Shown here: one piece after another, positions 23,008 to 34,241 of the stretch
How positions within the stretch are numbered: the first letter of the stretch is position 1
How the letters are laid out: each line of letters begins with the position of its first letter
Notes under the pieces: generated by a model
The model's input: only the letters and a program-made list of their open reading frames with translations
The model's database searches: none
Told to the model about the DNA's origin: nothing
Source of the DNA: Tricholoma matsutake
Taxonomy: Eukaryota > Basidiomycota > Agaricomycetes > Agaricales > Tricholomataceae
NCBI GenBank assembly: GCA_026075535.2
Contig: AP026538.1
Span: 3,968,001-4,032,000 of the forward strand
Length of the DNA: 64,000 nucleotides
Reading direction: 5' to 3'
Made by a program: the position numbers and the translations under genes

Positions 23008-24364
23008 GGTAGACTGGTCGGTACGTGGTTTGTGGTTTGGTATGAGTCAAACTCCCATGTTATAATTGGGACAAAACAATATATATCGATCGATACAATT
23101 CATTGTCATCGTACACATGTGTAAACATATAAGGTCCATAAGTACATAAGGTCTGCATATGTATATAAGGTGTCTGCATAGTATACAACCGCCGGGGGAG
23201 TACTGACTAGTACTGATAAGAGCATATATGTCATGAAATTAATGCGAACGAGAAACAGGCTGACGAGATCTTGAACCATGAGCTCCATGGCTGCCTCCCC
23301 CACTGCTGGATGTCGCGACAGTATGACAAGAAGCTACCGAGGTGGAGAGATCTTCCCCCCCAGTTGAACTGCTCATATGTCCCACCAAAGTGTCTTTGCC
23401 TAAAGATTTGAGTTTTTTCCGCATCCCACCAAGGTGGTTGTCGTGAATACCGAGAGAAAGCTTTTGTACCTGGGACGGAGAACCAGCTGATAGTGGTTCA
23501 AATGGGACTGATGTAATGGCCTCACGAGGAAGGGACTGCAATGTTTCGTTGAAGATCTTGATCACTGCATCATGTGACACAGGCGCAGGCATTCTGGGAG
23601 AAGAGTACATGGCTTTTAAGAGCTTCTCAATGCATTCTTTAAGATCTTCGAAATAGGGCGTGAAAAACCTAAGAATCAGCAAGTCGAGTTCACACATGGC
23701 ACCAAGTTTGGCAGTCCCAATTGCACGAAGAGAGTTTGATGTCTGGAACCATGATGAGAGAGGGATGCTGCTGAACTGACATAACTCTTCCTGGGTCCGG
23801 ATGGCACCTGGGCCACTCAAGTTGGTGCAGATATAGATCAAAACAAAAAAGAGGGACTCAAGATCGTGATGAGGAGCATGTCATAACTTCATCCTCTTCA
23901 CGAGGAGTTCGATTGCCATAAATGGTGCAGTTCCCTATAGGATGGATAAACAAGAATTGGAGATGGCATGTAAAAGGATACGAACTGTATGAGAGCCGGG
24001 TGCTAATGGACGGCTTTTGCTTAGGGTTACGGCATATTCAAAATCGATCAATAATCCAGGACATAAATCTCCTGGATTGTCTTCCAAATGGAATAGAAGG
24101 ATGTTGTTGTAGCTGATGTCCCAATGTATCAAGTCATTCTTTTGGTACAGTTCTTTGAGTACTAATTATCAAAAAAAAACATTGAGCACAAATCAGAGAG
24201 AGTGAGAGATACATACCAATAGTAATGTCATGGAGAGCTGATATCAGCTCTCTCTTCAAGTGAAAAGACACAATATGGTCACCAATAGAAGACGAGACAA
24301 TTCTTTGCCGAACCCGAACTTTGGTTCTAATCCCCCACTTGCCTTGCCAGATAATATCTGTAGA

Positions 24365-25091
24365 TAGTGTTTAAAGGTCCGGTTAATGCAACCAAAAAAA
24401 TGACTGCAACCGAACTGAACTGGACTGAATGCAACCAGACCATTGGTTGTGGTTGCCCACATTTGGGGTTGTTCCGGTTGCCGGTTGCCTCATTTTGAAA
24501 ATATTTGAAAACCGTTAAAAGACCGGTTGCCATCAGTTGCAACCGGTCTTTCTGCAGTGCATAAAAGATGTGTACATCGTGGGAAAAAACCCGCAAGTCA
24601 GGTCGCCATGAGGTGCGGGTTCCCTTCCCACGAGGACATACCCCATGAGTCATGTCACCATGAGGCATGGGTTGCTCATATCCGTAATAATTTGCTGAAA
24701 AGATATGAAATTATTATGGAAATGAGAAACCCGCACCTCATGGTGACCTGACTCGCGGGTTATATCATCGCGGGAAAGGAACCCACGCCTCATGGCGACA
24801 TGACTCGCGGGTTTTTTCCCGCGATGTACAAAATTATTACAGAAATGAGAAACCCGCACCTCATGGTGACATGACTCGTGGGGTATATCATCACGGGAAA
24901 GGAACCCACCCCTCATGGTGACAAAGACTGGTCTTAACCGGTTTTTTGGGGGCAACCAAACCGATGTGGACTGGTCCTACTCAGTTCGGTTGCAGTTGCC
25001 CTATATCTGGGTCGGTCTGGTTGCGGTTGTGGTTGCCGGTTGCCCCTCTTGGAGGTCAAAAAACTGGACCAAACCGGACCTTTAAACACTA
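24365..25091. mobile_element. Nonautonomous hAT-type element, 727 bp
   Basis: Its ends are TAGTGTTTAAAGGTCCGG and the matching reverse complement. The flanking 8-bp duplication TCTGTAGA is perfect (24357-24364 and 25092-25099). The subterminal regions are rich in GGTTGC/CCGGTT words. It has no coding capacity. It lies inside the FunK1 kinase gene, between the kinase's N-lobe and catalytic loop. Its ends match those of the 2,057-bp element at 6374-8430. Confidence 0.92.
24558..24925. repeat. Long inverted and direct repeats inside the 727-bp hAT element
   Basis: The words CATGAGGTGCGGGTT and GGCGACATGACTCGCGGG, and their reverse complements, appear about six times. The arm near 24563-24670 is the inverse of 24725-24835, and a third copy follows near 24850-24925 in the same orientation as the second. 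A transcript across 24560-24840 could fold into a hairpin of about 100 bp. Confidence 0.75.
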
Positions 25092-27318
25092 TCTGTAGAG
25101 AGCTTTTCGCCATCGATACAGACATCTTCTCCACAAAAAAACTGAGAAACACCTTCCACCCCTTGCAGATGTTGTAGGAGCTCGTATTCTGCCATAGGAC
25201 GTGAAGACTCAATCCATGAGTCCTTGAGGATAAGTCTCCTCCCTTCAAATTCAACCTCCCACACCCCTGTAGTGCGCCCGACCAGTGACTGAGTCTCGAA
25301 GATAGCTTTGATGACTTTGAACTTCTTGCCATCACAGATGATATGTGTCACCTTATCCCAGTCATCCATCAGCATGGTCGGATCATAGCCCACCACACTC
25401 TTGGGTGCAAAGCAAAACCCAATCATGACTCGCAGAAACCTGAGCGAATCAGCGAGATGTGGCTCCCCAATACAGCAGGCAGACAAGCGTAGCTGCCCTT
25501 GGTGGTCTGTGACCATTACTCTGAAATTGAAATTGCCCCAGATACTGAGGATCGGGACGAGGATGTGATTGGGCTGTGTGGTAAGAATGATGTATGATTT
25601 ATCGGTGACAGTGTTGGAGATTTTCTTTGTTTCATGCTCTTGGGTGGTTACCTCAGTTATGGCTCGAACAGAGGTCCATGTAGTGGGAGATGACTTAACA
25701 ACATCAAGAAGCATTATGTCGGGTTTTCAGGAGATTGGGGATCCCTCAAGTACTGTGTCGCAGAAATTGGCATTCCACGTTCTGACTCGCTTCACCCCTA
25801 TGATAGTTGCGATATCTTTGCAAATTTGGTTGAGAAAATCGGCAAGTTTCATCTTGCTCTGCATCCTTGTGCTCTGCGTCCTCTTTCAATCAGGAGAGTG
25901 GGAGATGTCAGGAAGATTCCACTTGTTTGCCTGCGAATTATAGCAGGAGAGCTGATGGAGGAGGTGTTCGGAAGGGGCAATTGGTAGTTTCAAATCTGGG
26001 AAAAGGCCCCCATCCGAAGCGAGAAGTTCAATTACTTTATCGATATATGAATCTGTGGAACTACGGACGTTGATGTTAAGAAGGGTTTCAAGCTCCCCTA
26101 AGCTCTTTGGGGATTGGTCATGAGGTAGACAGATACCAGATGCGCGGTGGCTGATGGGTGTCTCAGGCCTCTGAATATCTATGACGGCTTTGTCGACCTC
26201 ATAAGATGTGGGGGAAGTGTCTAGTACCTCTGTGTTGTTTCGATTGGCTGTGCTAGGATGGGATGTGAGATTGGTCATTGTCATTTTGTTCAAGCAAAAG
26301 GTTCGAGTCAAAGCTGTTCTGAAACGTGTTTGGGTTAGTCATCAATTGTTTTTTTTTTTTTTTTTTTTCTTTTTTTGGTGGAATGCTTGAGCCCGAAGCT
26401 CCGGTCAACTCCGACAACTGACAAGGTCAGCATGGGAGGACGCGCTGAGTTAGGGAAATCATTGCTGAAGACCCGAAAATATTACCTAGGGGAAATACCT
26501 TTACGTACGCTACCATGTGCCAGCAGTGTTGGACTCGCCATCTCAAAGATTATAGGATAGGGCTGTGGCCCTAAACTATTATCTATTCCACCCCGGAGGG
26601 CAGCAAGATGAAATACCAACTAAAACCCCTTGCTGCCAGATCCAGTTATTCAGCAGACTGTCTTCATCCTTTAGGACTCCACTCCAGGTTTGGAGTATAA
26701 TTCCCTGTGTCAGAGCACTTCTGTCTTGCAGCTTCCTGTTTGTGGACAGGATGTCTAAGTGTAGTTGTCGGTTTACTTGTGCTACCCATCTATTGTGGAT
26801 CTCATCTGGTGAGTGGAACTTGTCTGGAACCCCTTCGAAGAACAAAATCATTACCAAGATTAATAGCCCCTCTTGGTATTGTATTTGTTTCCTCATCCAG
26901 ATCAGGATATATGGCTTTTATTGCATTAACTTGGGATCACTGCAGACCTTGTTGTGACAGATTTGCATAGGGATTAGAAGGCTGACAAATCTCTGCAACC
27001 AAGTTTCCAATAGTTCTCTCCATTGTCCATTGTGAAGAACAAATTCCAGGCCCAATTCGTAAACTTTGCACTCCCCCACGTATTCCTATTGGAGTCCTAG
27101 GAGTCCGAGTTTTCCGATAGGAGTCCTACTAGTCCGACACTAGTCCTAGGAGTCTGATAGGAATCTGATCGGAATGTATCTTGATGACCATGTACTTTTA
27201 TTTCCAAGAAATTCCTAGTAAATTCCGAGTAAAGTCCTATGCAATTCCAACAGGTAGTAGTCGGAATACCACACCATTTCAGCAGACTTAACTTGATGAA
27301 AGTGCTTACAAAATAAAT

Positions 27319-27404
27319 GGGCAGAGCAGGAATTGAACTCTAGACCTTGGGATATAAGTGACATGACTACCAAACAAGTGCTCAACCAGTTGAGCCACAG
27401 GAGC
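27319..27404 (-). repeat. tRNA-like sequence (SINE head or tRNA pseudogene)
   Basis: The minus strand reads GCTCCTGTGGCTCAACTGG with TGGCTCAACTGG matching a pol III A box (27386-27397), and GTTCAATTCC matching a B box (27329-27338). The 86-nt length fits a tRNA with a long middle. The anticodon arm is not cleanly paired, so I do not call a functional tRNA. Confidence 0.55.
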
Positions 27405-27774
27405 ATTAATAAATATGTAATATAAAGTCCATTTGAAGCACTTAGGATTAGTTCACTTATTTTTAACCTCTCTCACAAGAGCTCGAAAAAAAATTGTTTA
27501 AGCCCTCGCATCTTCGTGAGGGAGTAGATAACTAATATAGATTTTTTTAAAACCCCCCACGCAAACACAAGGGGGAGAATTAATTATACTATTTAATTAT
27601 ACTATTTTAAATTCTACAAAAAAACCCACCCCCCTGCGAAATGGGGGGGAGGGGGTGGTGGTGCATTGTGTTGGCTGTCTTGTCAGCCCTGTCCCGTCAT
27701 TTCCCCTCCCTCTCGTCTCCATTGTGTCTCACCTCCCTCACCTCGCCTCCCTCGTCATTCCACCCACCGTCCAC

Positions 27775-28205
27775 CCCACAAGCAGTTGCTTGCAAGGCTG
27801 GTGGTGGGTGGTGCATCATATGTTGGTGGCGGTGTTTGTCCATTGTCCCCTCCCTCCCTCCCTCTCCCCTTAAACACCCTACGAGCAGATGCTCGTAGGC
27901 GTGCATGGGGCGGGTGTCGCCATCGTCTCCCCTTCTGGTCGTCGTTTCAGTTTCCCCTTGTCATTTTGTCACCCTTGTCATTCATCCCCCTCATCATCTG
28001 CACCCATGAACCACCCTATGGGCAGCTGCTCGTAGGCGTGTCGTTTGGTGCCATCGTTGTCCCTCCACGCTGTTCCTGTGTTCTTGCACCCCATATACAC
28101 TCCGTGAGCAGTCGCTCACGGCGGTGATGGGGGGTGCTGGATGTCATTGGTGTCGTGGGGGGTCCATGCACTCATGATCCACCCTATGAGCAGCAGCTCG
28201 TAGGC
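27775..28205. repeat. Cluster of GAGCAG/CTGCTC palindromes
   Basis: Five palindromes recur at roughly 85-120 bp spacing: near 27775-27797, 27878-27899 (CCTACGAGCAGATGCTCGTAG plus G), 28014-28038, 28102-28121 (CCGTGAGCAGTCGCTCACGG) and near 28182-28205. The arms covary between TACGAGC and CGTGAGC while the GAGCAG core stays. On the minus strand they could encode repeats like EQLLVG. Related palindromes occur near 6921, 57053 and 57284. Confidence 0.7.
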
Positions 28206-28414
28206 GTGGGGTGCGTTGTCGGTTTGTCAGTGACGTGGCATGAGGGGAGGGGTCGGGTGGTGCTTACCAGGCGGGTATTCCCCTTCTGGGGTCTCCTGGT
28301 GTTACTCCCCATGCTCCTGACCATGATTGATACCCTCACATCCCATTTTGACGGGGAGGAGGGGGGTTGCCAGGGGCGTCATTGGGTGTGGGTTTGGCTC
28401 ACGTCAGTCTGTCA

Positions 28415-28732
28415 TTACTCATGTAGATTAGAACCTAGAAACAAAACAAATGAATTAGTTAGTTTACAAAAGTAAAAAATGAATGAAAAAAAAAACTTAC
28501 TACAGCCCAAACGACGATTGCGTCGTTTTGGTGTCGTTCGGCGTCGAAACCAGTCATTTCCGGTCTTGGGGGCTCGTCTAGAGATGGGGGTGAAGTGGGA
28601 GTGGTGGGAGTTGCTGGGTTGAGGTGGTTGAGGTGGGGGGGATGGAGGTGGCGTGCTTGTCGTCGTTGGTGGTGGTGGTGGGAGTTGATGAGCTGGCAGC
28701 TGTGATGACGCGGCTATGTGCTTTGTCATCAC
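28415..28732 (-). CDS. Short low-complexity ORFan, copy 2, with one intron
   Basis: The minus-strand start at 28732 gives a His/Pro/Thr-rich peptide (many PPPP runs) ending in a basic run TPKRRNRRLGC. A GTAAGT donor at 28500 and a TTTCTAG acceptor at 28435 define a 66-nt intron with a CTAAC branch site. After splicing, a stop follows within about six codons. The palindrome CCCAAACGACG..CGTCGTTTTGG sits just before the donor, as in copies at 7030-7120 and 7821-7912. The product would be about 84 residues, unlike any family I know. It may be transcribed without being a meaningful protein. Confidence 0.35.
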   Translation of the reverse strand: MMTKHIAASSQLPAHQLPPPPPTTTSTPPPSPPPQPPQPSNSHHSHFTPISRRAPKTGNDWFRRRTTPKRRNRRLGCSKFFFSFIFYFCKLTNSFVLFLGSNLHE

Positions 28733-28775
28733 ACCCGCGGGAATGGTATGTAGTGTAGTATGATCACTTACCTGT

Positions 28776-28858
28776 AATGACTGTTTAGCCTAATGGTATT
28801 GTAGTCAGTTTACACTTACATAATCTTCTGTAGTCAAGTGTTCAATTCTCGTCTGTGC
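28776..28858 (+). repeat. Second tRNA-like sequence in the same element
   Basis: TAGCCTAATGG (28786-28796) fits an A box and GTTCAATTC (28840-28848) fits a B box, spaced as in a tRNA gene. It is followed by a T-rich stretch. It faces away from the module at 27319-27404. Confidence 0.4.
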
Positions 28859-29300
28859 ATTTAATTTTTCATACTATATTACTAAGCAAGGCTGCTTTCA
28901 TTCCTATTGGAATCCTATGTTGTCTGATGTCTTAGCATAACTTCAGACTAGTCCTATGTGATTTCTATGATCAGAAATTCCTAGGAAATTCCGATAGTCC
29001 AATTGGACTCTGATCGGACTACATCGGACTGGACTAGGACTAAATGTGCCATTTCATGTCAATTTGGCTGGTGAAAATGACATTGGAATATGGTTGGATT
29101 CCAATCAGAATCATCAGAATCATCGGATTCCTATAGGAATACGGGGGGGAGTGTAAAGACCTCCCCAATTCAAACAGTTTCAGGTGCAAGATGTGTTAGA
29201 GCATGAATACTCTGCTGCACAAAATGAAGTCTTTCTGGACACCGCTGACAGTAGAGGACTTCAAATTCACTACAAAAGTCATTGATGGGATAGATAGAAG

Positions 29301-31097
29301 AGGATTCATTGCATAGGCCATCAGCAGGACTGAAGGTGGTTCATGGGTAACAAGTGAGATATGTGCAATATGCAATCCTGATCACACCATTCATCATCAT
29401 CACTCTCTTGAACATCCTGCCTCCAGTTCTCAATGGATTACCTTCATCTCTTTTGCATTCTATAAAATACACTTCCCTAATTCTATCCCCATCCTCTGAT
29501 CAATAGCTCGTTGTGTCACTGTTGAGCTATGTTCAAGTTATTGCCTTTTTTGGAACACTTGCTTCAACCTACCTCTCTAGTGTATGGCATGGCCTCTCCT
29601 GCTATCTGGATGGACTATAGCTGAAGGGAATTTCATAAGATATATTACTATGCACTATTTTATGTACCATATTGAGAAGCTGAAGCTCTGCTGGCCTTTG
29701 GTGAGTGAGTATAACCTATCTTAATATATTGACTCTCCATCCCTCTTGTACAGACTCATGGACCATTCCAAGGTGTTAATTCTACTTATAGTACCTTGGT
29801 ATGCTCGTACATATTGCCAATAATGGGTACCATGACCTGGCATTGAGTAACAAGGAGATTAGGTGAGTAGGTGTAGATCCTACTCTGTAGCTCGAAGTAT
29901 TGACTATCATATAATTGACTTGTATGTAGGCTATGAATATAGGGTAGGTGACTACCCTAACTGCTCAGAAGGAGATTTGGACAATAGGAAATGTGTGTGA
30001 CCAATTATGAGCAAAGTTCTGTTCTGTTGATGGGAATCCCATGCCCCTGTGAGCCAGGACCTCAGTCCCATCTCATTAGACATACAGACCTTTTATTTAA
30101 TTCACCTATAGACCTGGAAAATGAAGAAAGTGAACGCTTTTGTGCCATGGATCTCATGCAGCAAGTATTCCTCCTCCCCACCCCTAGTTCGCTTTTTTGA
30201 CTATCTTATCCCATGTAGCTTTGATGGTAGGCTCTCCCTATAGTTTGTAAGGTCTCTATTATACATTTATGATGCTTGTTCATGCAGTGGGATGAACAGG
30301 AGAGCTGGTGAGTCACCATCTCTGATATTACACTAACACATAATTTGACATCCACCCACTGGCCCCCTAGTCTCTATACTTGGTATACCACTCTATATGG
30401 TACCCTTACACCCTTTTGGCTGTACAACTTTGGTCCTGATTCACATGCCAGCTCAGCAGTGGGTACCCTCTCCTCCTCCCCTACATTTTCGCTTTTTTCC
30501 CACTGTAGTCACTGCCTTATGGGCCAGAGCACTTATCCCTATCATGTACATAGACCTTGACATGATTTTATTGGCCTGGATATTAAGGGAGAGCCTCATG
30601 CATAAGTACAACAATCTCTCATTCTCACTTCAAGAAGGTAGTGCTCTAGCAGGCTTATCAGGGCAGGTAAAGCAGAAAGGATGGCAGGTAGTCATTCTAT
30701 GTACACATGTAGTTAATGTAAGCAAAAGAAACCAAGGGAAATGGAGCAGAATGAAGGAAATAGTGAGCTCACTGTCAGAGACAGTGAGCACAACATTAGC
30801 CAACATGGGCGGACATAAGCCGACAGTGATGGGAGAAATTGATGGCCTTGATGGTGACAGTAGCCGATGACACTGATGGCAGGTACTGATGTCCAGCACA
30901 TGCTGTAGATGTCTTGGAGAAGTCTACACTATATTTATTCAAGGTTTATCGGAGGAGGGCCATACACATTTAATTCCCGCTTATTAGAGGACCTCATATG
31001 TAGCTCCACCTCTAATAAGAGGTGATTGGTGGGATTATCAGGTGCAGGAAAGACTCCTATTACAGTTGCTAGTCCTCAGATAATTGTAGTAATAATG
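29301..31097. other. No gene recognised; one foldback at 30980-31019
   Basis: The longest plus-strand frame (30397-30870) shows no known domain and is probably chance. CTTATTAGAGG at 30980-30990 pairs with CCTCTAATAAG at 31009-31019, an 11-bp stem that looks like a DNA-transposon end, but no partner end was found. Confidence 0.4.
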
Positions 31098-33549
31098 CTA
31101 TTTGTCCAAGTTCAGCTGATGTGCACATGGTGCTGTCTGTACTGGAAAGTACTTTGCATACTTCGTGAACACTGCTTGGGCACTCATTCCATAGTCCACT
31201 TTACCCAAGTCCCCTGCTTCAACAGCTTCTCCAATTGTTGCATACCCTGTCTCTGATGTCTGGTATATGGTTGCCTGGTTGAAGTACACCAGGCTTCCTC
31301 GACCGCATTCATCACCTGCTGTGACAGGCCTGGAGTTTGCAGGAGTTGGTCGCTGCAGACCATCTGTTGCCAGGAACTGAATAGCTGGGGTGCAGTAAGA
31401 TGGGTAAAAAAAACCCTTTGGGAGACCTACCATGAATGTCAATGTTGAAGTGGTATAGGAGGGAGGATGGGTATAGAAGGAGCACCCAGGGTTGGAGCTC
31501 AATCACAACCCCTGCCTCCCAGATGACAAGCCAGGACCTCATTGTGTGGTTGAAGTTTGCTGAAAACCCTGTGAACAAACTGTCTCCAAAAGAAAGGTGC
31601 ACTGACTGCCAGGAAGCTCGTAGACCAGCAGGGTGCAGATGCCCACTATGTTTTTTTGGTCTGCATGGGGGCCACAGTGTACTCGCACCTGATTTGGGAA
31701 GGAGGCATTTATGCACAGGTTCCAATACATGCCAAAGAGAGGCATGATGCCCCTCTTCTTGTACCAACTGGAGGATTCATCAAAGCGCTTGGCAACCCTG
31801 GGAAAAACCTGCTGCATGACCTGCTCCACCCACCTGCTGTGTGGGCATCAGAAAGAGAGGAGCCAAGCGCTCCAACAGAGCTCACTTTATCTGAATTATG
31901 ATGGGCACCTTCATGAAGACTTCAACTTTTGCAAGGTTGTTTTTGTGGAATGCAGTGAGATCGGCGCTCTAAAATCCCAGGGGTGTCAGAAGACCCCCTT
32001 GGGCTTCAGGATGGATGGGCTTACCCATTGGTACTGTCGCTGGTGCCCAATAATACAGGGGAAGTGGGGCCCATGGGGCCTGAGCTTGCACTTCTTCTCA
32101 AGTGATTGGTCCATGAGGGGATCGCCAAGTAGGGCCTGTGTTGCTTTGGAGAGCTCACTGGCCTGAGAGTGGAGCCACTGGGCTCAAAAGGAGTGGTAGG
32201 TGAACACACAGCCATTGGCATCCACAAGGAAGGTCCCCCGCTCTTTCGGAACACTTTCCCTGTGATCAGTGGGGTTTCCACACACAAGGGCTCTACTTAC
32301 CTGGGGGGCACCAGGTAGGGGATGGGGAAGAACACCCGCAGTAGCTGCAGGATCTCTCCACTTTTATACAACCCCCTGAGCTCTTCCTGTATTTTTTTCG
32401 GTGGGGCCCGACCTTGCCAACCTGATGATGATGCGGAGCTGTGCTGCTGCATTGAGAACTCATCCGAGCACACCACCTCTCCCTCTCGGAAGGTCCACTC
32501 ACGAAGCCGGCGTGTTCTGCCCTCACTCACACCTGCCTTCTGCTCCTGCTTCTCTCTCCCTGCCCTCGGCCTCTTCGACCCAAGGCCCCTCTTCCTGACC
32601 CTTTTGCTCACGGGGGCCACTGCTTCCAGGGGCTGAGTCACCCCGATTGAAGCTGGCACAGTCTTTCATCGCTTCTTCAGCACTGGAGCAGGCACTGCAG
32701 CGAGCAGCTTGGGGGACTGCTGGGCTGTGGATGGAGGGGCACACAGTGATCCATAGCTGTCTTGCTCTTAGCAAAGGGGTGAAAGGAGATAAAGGAAGCC
32801 TGAGTTGCTCACATCCACAATCCACCGGCATTCCCCCCCATCTCATGTGCACGCTTCTGGCTCTCCACCTGGTAAGCTGGGGGATCGGGTTCACTGAGGT
32901 CTGAATCATAAATGCAGGGGAGGGCTTCTTCCACCGGCTGCCAGTTTTGAGGCTTGAGTGTAGTGGACTCTGGGGTGAAACAGCTGCCTTTCGAAGCTCC
33001 TTCCTGAAGCAGGGTCCCAAGTTGGAGGCCAGAGGATTGAAGTGCCAGGAAATCATCTTTAATCTTGGAGTCATGAGCCTTGATCGTGGCTGCACAAGAA
33101 AGCGGTTCATTGCAGGCAACATAGTCACTGAGAAGCATTTATAGGTGACAGGGTGTGGCATAGAGGAGGGGAGGGGGGCTGTAGGAGATTCAGCGAGGGA
33201 AACAGACTCAACCACTGTGGACCTGCACACACCTCATCTGATTTAACAGCAGTGTTCTCTCTGGAGTAGGGTCAAGTGCTTGAGGTGATGCAGTGCTTGT
33301 GAAAGGGGGGGATGATGGAGTCAAGGAGGACAATGCTGCCCTTGTGGCACCATCCCGGCAGAGATGAGAAGATGGTGGTGGTAGTGAAAAGAGAGGTGGG
33401 GAAGATGGTGAGGCCCCCACATCATCAAGCTTGGCAATGAGGAGCATGCATGGCGATTCGGCAGGGGATGGTGTTTGTAGGATAAACAAAAGAAATTGTG
33501 TTATATAAGTGGGTACATTTGACACATGATCGCAATGCGAAACAGTCAC
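31098..33549 (-). pseudogene. TET/JBP-like 2-oxoglutarate/Fe(II) dioxygenase, degraded
   Basis: The minus-strand parts in order are: a Ser/Pro-rich N-terminus (33549-33210); a block HDSKIKDDFLALQSSGLQL (near 33070); a basic linker and IQEELRGLYKSGEILQLLR (near 32370); then SSWYKKRGIMPLFGMYWNLC and VHCGPHADQKNIVGICTLLV, with an HxD pair (His codon 31667-31665). Next come RSWLVIWEAGVVIELQPWVL and YPSSLLYHFNIDI, with the distal His near 31452, and the ending GRGSLVYFNQATIYQTSE. HAD..KN, a downstream His, and the final block fit what I know of the fungal TET/JBP family of 5-methylcytosine oxidases linked to KDZ transposons. Several frame shifts and stops separate the parts, so it is not functional as read. 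Its leader matches that of the JmjC-like gene at 43890. Confidence 0.55.
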
Positions 33550-33584
33550 AGTGCTTCAAATCAGCAAAAATGTCACCTGATGCT

Positions 33585-34065
33585 TTGTTGGGTCAAATAA
33601 GATGGGTGTAAACCAGGCCATTGTCTGGAAATTTGTGTTGGATATCCTTCCGACAGCAAGGCTTTGCTGGTCGAAACCCTCTGAGCGACGCATGAGTGAG
33701 ACAAGTAAGACAAGTAAGATGGAGCATCAAGCTTCAAGTTCAAGAGTTGGGTTAGTACTTATATGGCCATATGTCACATGACACAAGCTCAAAAGTGTGC
33801 ATGCACACTTTTGCTCAAGGTTACATCATCAAGGTTACATCATCAATTGAGACTCTCAATCTGGAAAAAAATAAACATTCTGAGTCAGTGAGTTATTTCA
33901 GGTCGCCGTGGGCCAAATGACTTTTCACCTCTCTATTTTCAAAGAATCTGTGAATGGTACATGTCGACTGTCTCTAATGTGTCTGAGTCCAAATCCTCCT
34001 GCCAGGATTCTGCATCTGAAAGCTCTTCATCAGAGGTCCCTCCTAGCAGTTCATTTTCTAAAATT
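33585..34065 (-). repeat. Inverted copy of the transposase-tail/promoter/first-exon segment
   Basis: On the minus strand this matches 43520-44005 almost throughout. It contains the last ~40 codons of a Plavaka-type transposase (ESWQEDLDSDTLETVDMYHS), an intergenic stretch with two conserved palindromes (33791-33812 and 33761-33772), and a first exon beginning MRRSEGFDQQSLAVGRISNT. Confidence 0.88.
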
Positions 34066-34241
34066 GATCATATATACAAGTATCACCCTTCTCCAAGACA
34101 ACAGACAAAAAGACACAGTGCATCTATACAGGAGGCTAGGGGTTGTCCAAATTGAGACAGCTAAAATAAAATTCAAGCAGAAAAAATGACTTCAGCATGC
34201 CAAACTAAGCCCAACTTAGACAGGGCTCAACCCTTCTCCCC

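Larger units (their letters stand above)
23239..26311 (-). pseudogene. FunK1-type protein kinase, split by a hAT element and with internal TGA codons
   Basis: The minus-strand start is at 26311 (MTRTFCLNKM). The frame continues through MKLADFLNQICKDIATIIG, FRVMVTDHQGQL and GRRLILKDSWIES (likely the ATP-site Lys) to GGEDVCIDGEKL. There a 727-bp hAT element intervenes. Beyond it the frame resumes as WQGKWGIRTKVRVRQRIV, DLIHWDISYNNILL (catalytic loop, HWD for HRD), LLIDFEYAV (metal-binding Asp), and after an intron at about 23990-23940 APFMAIELL and HHDLESLFFVLIYICTNL. The C-terminus is Ser/Gly-rich. In-frame TGAs lie at 25886-25888, 25727-25729 and 23881-23883; at least two sit where FunK1 proteins normally have Arg. 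FunK1 is a fungus-specific, highly expanded kinase family of mostly unknown role. Confidence 0.82.
27059..29163. mobile_element. Nonautonomous DNA element, 2,105 bp, with 8-bp target duplication
   Basis: It is flanked by CCCAATTC at 27051-27058 and 29164-29171, and it interrupts one continuous transposase reading. The termini are imperfect inverted repeats sharing CTTTRCACTCCCCC and CGTATTCCTATNGGARTCC. The subterminal parts are packed with inverted GGAGTCC/GGACT/GGAATC words, as in hAT-like elements. The interior carries two tRNA-like promoter modules near the ends and the repetitive palindromic module in the middle. No transposase is encoded. The superfamily is uncertain: an 8-bp duplication suggests hAT, though the ends differ from the other two hAT elements. 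Confidence 0.75.
26579..29300 (-). pseudogene. CACTA-like transposase, C-terminal remnant, split by another element
   Basis: On the minus strand above the inserted element the text reads CSEFEVLYCQRCPERLHFV and QQSIHALTHLAPETV. Below it, it continues GPGICSSQWTMERTIGNLVA, EICQPSNPYANLS, SQVNAIKAIYPDLDEE and AINLGNDFVLRRG, ending near RSALTQGIILQTWSGVL. This aligns block by block with the near-intact transposase at 58209-60693. Several stops and frame changes are present. The presumed catalytic Glu (in WTMERTIG) survives, but everything N-terminal of about residue 520 is missing. Confidence 0.78.

Noticed and set aside
27319..27404. A functional tRNA gene
   Set aside because: The A and B boxes are good, but the anticodon arm does not pair properly and the sequence lies in a transposon, so I list it as tRNA-derived only.
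27775..28205. CRISPR-like array
   Set aside because: The palindromes are spaced irregularly, have variable arms, and the organism is eukaryotic.
30397..30870. 157-codon plus-strand frame
   Set aside because: There are no recognisable motifs, it is AT-rich, and it begins and ends without splice or promoter context.
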